Assembly (NCBI GenBank): GCA_002339745.1
Contig: DDKP01000123.1
Location: 23,292-32,930, forward strand
Length of the DNA: 9,639 bases
From: Firmicutes bacterium UBA2595
GTDB taxonomy: Bacteria > Bacillota > Thermincolia > Thermincolales > UBA2595
Direction of reading: 5' to 3'
Positions 5,931-9,639 of the stretch are shown here, piece after piece (within the stretch, counting starts at the first letter, position 1; every line of letters begins with the position of its first letter). The position numbers and the translations under genes are program-made. Below the pieces are notes generated by a model, which did no database searches, was not told where the DNA came from, and worked only from the letters and a program-made list of their open reading frames with translations.

Positions 5931-6290
5931 TTAACCACGCGGGTGAACTCCTTTGACAATAGAGATCACCTCGTTTACATCAAAAGGTTTAACTAAACAT
6001 GTGGTAACACCGTATTTATAAGCCTGTTCAATTAAATCTATTTCTGAAAAAGCCGTTATTATGATAATGTCCTGCTTAAAATGCCTCTCTCTCAAGTTTT
6101 TCAGGGTCTTTAACCCATCAAGGATAGGCATTTTGATATCCAGGAAAACCAGTTGGGGGTTAACATCCTCAATCATTGCCAAAGCTTCCCGGCCGTTAGA
6201 CGCCAGATAAGGGGTTCCCCCGCACTCTTGCACAACGATACTTAAAAGAAAACTTATATTCCTATCATCATCAACTATGAGAACGTTCAA
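5931..6290 (-). CDS. single-domain response regulator, Spo0F-like
   Basis: 119-residue receiver (CheY-like) protein with no output domain. It has the acidic pocket VDDD (6-9), phospho-acceptor Asp51 in FLDIKMP, Thr79 and Lys101 in VKPFD. Length, position of the active residues and the segment ITAFSEIDLIEQAYKYG before VKPFDVNEV resemble Bacillus Spo0F. Spo0F passes phosphate from sensor kinases to Spo0B at the start of sporulation. The TTG at 6290 is chosen: AGGGGAG lies nine bases upstream and a promoter is seen at 6322-6350. A longer reading to 6434 would add 48 residues, including HESRISTHESRI. That stretch is only the translation of a 21-bp DNA repeat, so I reject it. A GTGGTT/AACCAC pairing around its stop codon, followed by ATTTTTG, is a weak terminator candidate. 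Whether it truly acts in a phosphorelay is inferred. Confidence 0.88.
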   Translation of the reverse strand: MNVLIVDDDRNISFLLSIVVQECGGTPYLASNGREALAMIEDVNPQLVFLDIKMPILDGLKTLKNLRERHFKQDIIIITAFSEIDLIEQAYKYGVTTCLVKPFDVNEVISIVKGVHPRG

Positions 6291-6321
6291 GACCCATTTC
6301 TCCCCTAAAAGCCGACTAAAA

Positions 6322-6350
6322 ATAATATCAAAATAGATATTTTTTATGAA
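6322..6350 (-). promoter_or_regulatory. promoter of the Spo0F-like gene
   Basis: On the minus strand: TTCATA (6350-6345), 17 bases, TATTAT (6327-6322, 5/6), preceded by TGA (extended -10). The start would be near 6315, 25 bases before the TTG start. A perfect TTGACA at 6373-6368 also exists, but its only -10 candidate (CATAAA) is 19 bases away. Confidence 0.5.
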
Positions 6351-6383
6351 TAAAAACAGGCGGTTCCTGTCAAACATTCCTAT

Positions 6384-6425
6384 AATGCGGCTTTCGTGGG
6401 TTGAAATGCGGCTTTCGTGGAATGA
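6384..6425. repeat. two 21-bp direct repeats between recR and the response regulator
   Basis: AATGCGGCTTTCGTGG occurs at 6384-6399 and 6405-6420, each followed by a similar 5-base linker (GTTGA, AATGA). Units of this sort are often seen as interspersed intergenic repeats whose translation reads as repeated HESRI. They artificially lengthen the reading frame of the response regulator. Confidence 0.8.
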
Positions 6426-6430
6426 AAAAT

Positions 6431-7030
6431 TCAAATTTCTCTTCGTCCTTCAAAGGCCTTTGACAGTGTCACTTCATCAGCATACTCTAAGTCTCCGCCG
6501 ACGGGTAAACCGTGGGCAATCCTGGTGACTTTTACTCCCAGGGGTTTAATCAGCCGGGCCAGGTACATCGCTGTTGCTTCCCCTTCAATATTTGGATTTG
6601 TGGCCACGATAATTTCCTGCACGGTGTTCCCCTGCAGCCTTGTCAGGAGTTCTTTGATCTTGAGGTCACCGGGGCCAATTCCCTCCATTGGAGAAATCGA
6701 CCCCTGTAGAACATGGTATAAACCTTTGTACTCCCGGGTCCTCTCAATGGCGACCACATCTCTGGGCTCTTCCACCACACAAATCACCGATCTGTTCCGG
6801 GTTTCATCCTGGCAGGTATGGCAAGGGTCTGTATCTGTCAGATTACTGCATACAGAACAGTACCGTATCTGCTCCCGGGCATTGACAATTGCCCTGGCCA
6901 GCTCCCGGGCTTCGCCAGGGTCGGTATTAAGAATATAAAAAGCCAGCCTCTGGGCGGTTTTGGGACCGATTCCCGGGAGTTTGCCAAGTTCTTCGATGAG
7001 TTTTGCCACCGGCTCAGCGTAATATAGCAA
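6431..7030 (-). CDS. recR: Recombination mediator protein RecR
   Basis: 199 residues, the usual RecR length. Acts with RecF/RecO to load RecA at gaps in single-stranded DNA. Seen in order: a helix-hairpin-helix (LGKLPGIGPKTAQRLAFYIL, 15-34); a four-cysteine zinc site (C58, C61, C70, C73); a Toprim domain (about 81-175, with VVEEPRD and TNPNIEGEATA); and the conserved C-terminal GLPVGGDLEYADEVTLSKAF. The start is a TTG at 7030 with GCAGGTG about seven bases upstream; no better in-frame start lies nearby. It follows ybaB by 14 bases, the conserved dnaX-ybaB-recR arrangement. In Bacillus, yaaL and bofA would follow directly; here they are displaced about 3.6 kb. Confidence 0.97.
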   Translation of the reverse strand: MLYYAEPVAKLIEELGKLPGIGPKTAQRLAFYILNTDPGEARELARAIVNAREQIRYCSVCSNLTDTDPCHTCQDETRNRSVICVVEEPRDVVAIERTREYKGLYHVLQGSISPMEGIGPGDLKIKELLTRLQGNTVQEIIVATNPNIEGEATAMYLARLIKPLGVKVTRIAHGLPVGGDLEYADEVTLSKAFEGRREI

Positions 7031-7044
7031 AAATTTTCACCTGC

Positions 7045-7359
7045 CTAGAACAATCCCGGAATTTTGAGCCCGCCGGTAACTTTGCTCATTTCCCTGGCCA
7101 CCATCTCCTGGGATTGGCGCAAAGCCTCATTGACAGCAGCCAGTATCATATCCTGGAGCATTTCAACATCATCCGGGTCAACAGCCTCAGGGTTTATCTC
7201 GATTGAAACTATCTCCTGTTTTCCGTTGGCCACCACTTTGACCATTCCGCCGCCGGAACTGGCTTCAACTGTTTTGTTGACCAGTTCTTCCTGAACTTTC
7301 ATCATATCGGCCTGCATTTTTTGAACCTGTTTCATCATTTTTCCCATATTACCCATCAT
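7045..7359 (-). CDS. ybaB: YbaB/EbfC family nucleoid-associated protein
   Basis: 104 residues. Small DNA-binding protein that coats DNA as a dimer and is nearly always found between dnaX and recR. The N-terminal Met-rich amphipathic helix (MGKMMKQVQKMQADMMKVQEEL region) is followed by the beta-sheet core, with SSGGGMVKVVANGKQEI and INPEAVDPDDVEMLQDMI, both typical. The ATG at 7359 is chosen because GGAGG lies nine bases upstream; the longer frame to 7389 would put this site inside the gene. An 86-base gap with a hairpin separates it from dnaX, and 14 bases separate it from recR. The exact cellular role of the family remains unsettled. Confidence 0.95.
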   Translation of the reverse strand: MMGNMGKMMKQVQKMQADMMKVQEELVNKTVEASSGGGMVKVVANGKQEIVSIEINPEAVDPDDVEMLQDMILAAVNEALRQSQEMVAREMSKVTGGLKIPGLF

Positions 7360-7413
7360 AACAGCCTTCCTCCTTATTTTTAACCCCACTCGCCACTGGC
7401 TTGGGGTCTGACA

Positions 7414-7439
7414 GAAGGTTTGCTCATTGGCAAACCTTC
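7414..7439. repeat. 10-bp inverted repeat between dnaX and ybaB
   Basis: GAAGGTTTGC (7414-7423) and GCAAACCTTC (7430-7439) form a perfect hairpin just after the dnaX stop. In the direction of transcription no T-run follows, so it is not a standard terminator for dnaX. It may be a processing or stability hairpin. On the plus strand CGATTTTT follows, so an opposite-direction terminator is conceivable. Confidence 0.65.
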
Positions 7440-7445
7440 CGATTT

Positions 7446-9113
7446 TTAGTCCTGAATTTCTATCACGTCACCGCCAAAAAGCCGGACTGCCTCTTCAATC
7501 AGTGGATCATCACCTGCATTGGCTCCGGAAGCGCCTGCCGGTTCTTTGGCAGAATCATCTATGAACTTGCACCGGATTTTCAATTCAGCGCCTGTAACTT
7601 CCCTGATTACCTGTTCAATGGCACTGCGGTTTTCTTTTTGTTCCACTTTTTCCTTATGGAAACCATATTCCGGCGGAAAGCCCAAAACAAGGTTGCCCCC
7701 GCTGATTTCCAGCGGCTTTCCTTCTATCAGAAAAGCCCTGGCAGACATCCTCACCTTTTTGATCCGTGCCAGGATGTCTTCCCAGCATTTCCTGATTGTC
7801 TCGGCGCTTACCTCACCGCCCCCGATGCCAGTTTCACCGGCGTTCTCTGTACCATTTAACTCCCGTCTGACAGAAACAGGTTTTGCCGCCATTCTACCAC
7901 CAGCATATGTTGACGCGTTACCGGGTTCACGGCCAACGAATCTGGCGGGTGTCATTGTTGACACTGCCTCATTTTGAGCCAGTAATTTTTCCAGCCTGGC
8001 AATTCTGTCGGTTATATCACCCTCCTCGGACATATCTCCGGCCTTTATCATGGCAAGCTCCAAAATTAACCGCGGTTGAGAAGTCCATTTCATTTCCCGT
8101 TCGGTAGAAGTGAATAATTCGATCAGAGAAATGATTCTGTTTTTTCCGAAACCGGAGGCCAGTCCCCTCATGGTTTCAAGCCCCTCTTTCGAAACAGGGA
8201 CCAGTTCGTCAACATTATCACAAACTTCAAGCAACAGTAAATTGCGCAAATACTGGACCAGGTCCTTGGTAAACTGGCGGATATCCTTCCCCTGCCGTAC
8301 CAGTTCATCTACCAGTTTCAGGCCGGCCGTGATATTATTATCCCTGAGGTGTTCCGCCATCCCTGTTAAAATATCAGTATTGACCGTGCCCAGTACCGCA
8401 TTAACATCTCCCACCGTCACACTGCCTGCGCCAAAAGAGATGCACTGGTCCAAAATACTGAGGGCGTCCCTCATACCCCCTTCGGCTGTTCTGGCAATTA
8501 AGCCTAAAGCTTCTTCGTCCGCTTCCACACCTATATCGTCTACTACCGCCCGCAACCGTCCTATTATGTCGTTAAGCCCAATGCGCCTAAAATCAAAGCG
8601 CTGGCAGCGGGAAAGAATAGTCAACGGTATTTTGTGGGGCTCAGTGGTAGCCAGCACAAAAATAACATGTCCCGGCGGTTCCTCCAGGGTTTTCAGCAGG
8701 GCATTGAAAGCCTCGGTTGTCAGCATATGCACTTCATCAATAATATATATACGAAATTTGCCCTCAGTGGGAGTGAATTTGACTTTCTCTCTCAAGTCCC
8801 TGATTTCATCTATGCCCCTGTTGGATGCAGCGTCAATCTCCATCACATCCATGGAATTTCCTTCGGTTACTCTTTTACAGTTCTCACACCGGTTACAGGG
8901 TTCCGCACCGGGGCCGTTCAGGCAGTTAAGGGCTTTCGCCAGAACCTTGGCCGTTGTGGTTTTGCCTGTCCCCCTGGGACCGCAGAACAGGTAAGCATGG
9001 GCAATCCTGTTATTTTTAATAGCATTCTGCAGCGTACGACTGATGTGTTCCTGCCCGATTATATCCGAGAACATCTGCGGTCTCCATTCACGGTAGAGAG
9101 CTACGTAACCCAT
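7446..9113 (-). CDS. dnaX: DNA polymerase III subunits gamma and tau
   Basis: 555-residue clamp-loader ATPase that loads the sliding clamp at the replication fork. AAA+ features: Walker A GPRGTGKT (45-52), a four-Cys zinc module (C64, C73, C76, C79), Walker B YIIDEVH (123-129), sensor-1 ATTEP (155-159) and the SRC motif with the arginine finger (168-170). Domain III follows to about residue 365. A variable linker (about 370-440) and a tau-like C-terminal region follow, beginning near the segment KCWEDILARIKKVRMSARAF. The ATG at 9113 has GAGGTG six bases upstream and gives the standard MGYVALYREWRP start. A promoter is seen at 9146-9175. No convincing slippery heptamer for a shorter gamma form was found. 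It heads the dnaX-ybaB-recR cluster. Confidence 0.97.
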   Translation of the reverse strand: MGYVALYREWRPQMFSDIIGQEHISRTLQNAIKNNRIAHAYLFCGPRGTGKTTTAKVLAKALNCLNGPGAEPCNRCENCKRVTEGNSMDVMEIDAASNRGIDEIRDLREKVKFTPTEGKFRIYIIDEVHMLTTEAFNALLKTLEEPPGHVIFVLATTEPHKIPLTILSRCQRFDFRRIGLNDIIGRLRAVVDDIGVEADEEALGLIARTAEGGMRDALSILDQCISFGAGSVTVGDVNAVLGTVNTDILTGMAEHLRDNNITAGLKLVDELVRQGKDIRQFTKDLVQYLRNLLLLEVCDNVDELVPVSKEGLETMRGLASGFGKNRIISLIELFTSTEREMKWTSQPRLILELAMIKAGDMSEEGDITDRIARLEKLLAQNEAVSTMTPARFVGREPGNASTYAGGRMAAKPVSVRRELNGTENAGETGIGGGEVSAETIRKCWEDILARIKKVRMSARAFLIEGKPLEISGGNLVLGFPPEYGFHKEKVEQKENRSAIEQVIREVTGAELKIRCKFIDDSAKEPAGASGANAGDDPLIEEAVRLFGGDVIEIQD

Positions 9114-9145
9114 TATTCACACCTCTTTAAAACAACTGTACTGCT

Positions 9146-9175
9146 ATTATCTCACAGCTTAAATATGTCTCGCAA
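9146..9175 (-). promoter_or_regulatory. promoter of dnaX
   Basis: On the minus strand: TTGCGA (9175-9170, 4/6), 18 bases, GATAAT (9151-9146, 5/6), with a TGA extended -10. The start would be near 9139, giving a leader of about 25 bases. Confidence 0.6.
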
Positions 9176-9380
9176 CCCGTTATTTAATTCGCTGTGAAAA
9201 ACTTAGAATCCTTTTTAGCAAGGAGGCTTTTTCTTAAGCCATTCCGAAGCACAAATTTCCTGAGGGGTACAAAATGACATTCAATTCTTTTGCTAGCCCA
9301 ATCTTTACCCTCCCTCCTCACTCAGGGACCGGATAAAACCGGGGGCAGCAGATTTCCTGCAAGCCGTTCTTACACCCGGG
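9176..9380. other. gene-free stretch upstream of dnaX
   Basis: No convincing gene on either strand. It holds short hairpins (CCGG/CCGG near 9330-9343, GCAG/CTGC near 9347-9360) and a stop-free 45-codon minus frame from a GTG with no ribosome site. The 9190-9290 part has the look of a worn intergenic repeat. I looked for the SRP RNA, which neighbours dnaX in Bacillus, and saw no GGAAG-type apical motif. Confidence 0.4.
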
Positions 9381-9410
9381 AAGAAAAAAAGTGACCCAGT
9401 GGATCACTGA
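9381..9410 (-). terminator. second terminator downstream of ackA
   Basis: On the minus strand AGTGATCC pairs with GGGTCACT (one T-G wobble) around a 3-base ACT loop, followed at once by seven T. This is a textbook intrinsic terminator, about 120 bases after the ackA stop. Confidence 0.8.
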
Positions 9411-9457
9411 AGAGAGAAAACATTTTGATGAAATACAGCCGGTAAATACAAAAACCT

Positions 9458-9496
9458 TCGGCTGCCGAAAGAACCCCGGCAGCCGATGTTTTTTTT
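9458..9496. terminator. terminator downstream of ackA, possibly bidirectional
   Basis: CGGCTGCCG (9459-9467) and CGGCAGCCG (9477-9485) form a perfect 9-bp stem. For ackA transcripts the tail is AAGGTTTTT; on the plus strand a run of eight T (9489-9496) follows. It could end transcripts from both directions, although no plus-strand gene is visible here. Confidence 0.75.
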
Positions 9497-9527
9497 CCTA
9501 TATTTGGATTACTCTATTTATGTATTT

Positions 9528-9639
9528 TTAGCTTCCACAAATAACCTGAACAGTCTCTTCAGAAATCATCAATTCCTCATTTGTGGGCACAACCAATACT
9601 CTTACGCCGGAATCCGCCGCTGATATGTCCGCTTCCTGC
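9528..9639 (-). CDS. ackA: acetate kinase, C-terminal end only
   Basis: The last 37 residues of acetate kinase, cut by the right edge. The peptide reads DSGVRVLVVPTNEELMISEE and ends in TVQVICGS. VRVLVVPTNEEL-MI is the conserved end of AckA, which interconverts acetate + ATP with acetyl phosphate + ADP in the cytoplasm, giving ATP during fermentative or syntrophic growth. Identification rests on this short but very characteristic tail. Two terminators follow, so it is a separate transcription unit from dnaX. Confidence 0.9.
   Translation of the reverse strand, partial: QEADISAADSGVRVLVVPTNEELMISEETVQVICGS

Noticed and set aside
6384..6425. CRISPR array
   Set aside because: Only two units with a 5-base gap; no spacers of proper length and no cas genes.
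6291..6434. Longer N-terminus of the response regulator overlapping recR
   Set aside because: It is made of a 21-bp DNA repeat, lies partly upstream of a likely promoter, and the receiver fold begins just after the TTG with a good ribosome site.
7741..7800. Possible programmed -1 frameshift in dnaX at CAAAAAGG
   Set aside because: The heptamer is C-AAA-AAG rather than A-AAA-AAG, and the -1 frame stays open for a long distance instead of stopping soon, unlike the E. coli gamma site.
7519..7977. 152-codon plus-strand frames over the 3' part of dnaX
   Set aside because: They are antisense shadows of the tau region with no family features.
8110..8994. A 294-codon open frame on the plus strand
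   Set aside because: It lies wholly opposite dnaX, is Ser/Thr/Pro-rich like a shadow frame, and has no ribosome site or recognisable motif.
9192..9329. 45-codon minus-strand frame starting at GTG
   Set aside because: No ribosome site, a stop codon directly before it, and a composition like a translated intergenic repeat.

Overview
The window reads as chromosomal DNA of an anaerobic, spore-forming Firmicute, probably a Peptococcaceae/Desulfotomaculum-Pelotomaculum-type clostridium. This is inferred from the gene set: a 2-oxoacid:ferredoxin oxidoreductase, acetate kinase, the sporulation genes bofA and a Spo0F-like regulator, T-box leaders, and strong AGGAGG ribosome binding sites. Every gene I can support lies on the minus strand, so transcription runs from high to low coordinates and the layout below follows that direction.

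Region 1 (9639-9128): the 3' end of acetate kinase, two successive hairpin terminators, a roughly 330-base stretch with no convincing gene, then the dnaX promoter. Region 2 (9113-6431): dnaX, ybaB and recR, the conserved replication/repair cluster of Firmicutes. Region 3 (6430-5931): a 21-bp tandem repeat, a promoter and a single-domain Spo0F-like response regulator. Region 4 (about 5890-5127): two T-box riboswitches in series, both with a phenylalanine specifier codon (TTC) and each with its own terminator and a candidate promoter. Region 5 (5088-2900): aroF (DAHP synthase) and pheA (prephenate dehydratase + ACT + chorismate mutase), overlapping by ATGA. Region 6 (2827-2229): yaaL (DUF2508) and bofA, again with an ATGA overlap. 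Region 7 (2185-2050): a strong promoter followed by a short structured RNA with a terminator, then a second promoter. Region 8 (about 2004-1): a small SIMIBI-type P-loop protein and the alpha and beta (partial) subunits of a 2-oxoacid:ferredoxin oxidoreductase.

Functionally, the T-boxes, aroF and pheA form a phenylalanine-supply unit: uncharged tRNA-Phe should allow read-through into the first enzyme of the shikimate pathway and into the two Phe-branch steps. The main contextual oddity is position. In Bacillus the order is dnaX-yaaK-recR-yaaL-bofA. Here the Spo0F-like gene and the whole T-box-aroF-pheA unit sit between recR and yaaL-bofA, so the sporulation checkpoint gene bofA lies downstream of phenylalanine-sensing RNA. 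The most interesting undescribed signals are the tandem Phe T-boxes with an internal promoter and a heptad repeat in one loop, the PDT-ACT-CM domain order, and the unidentified structured RNA at 2150-2081.
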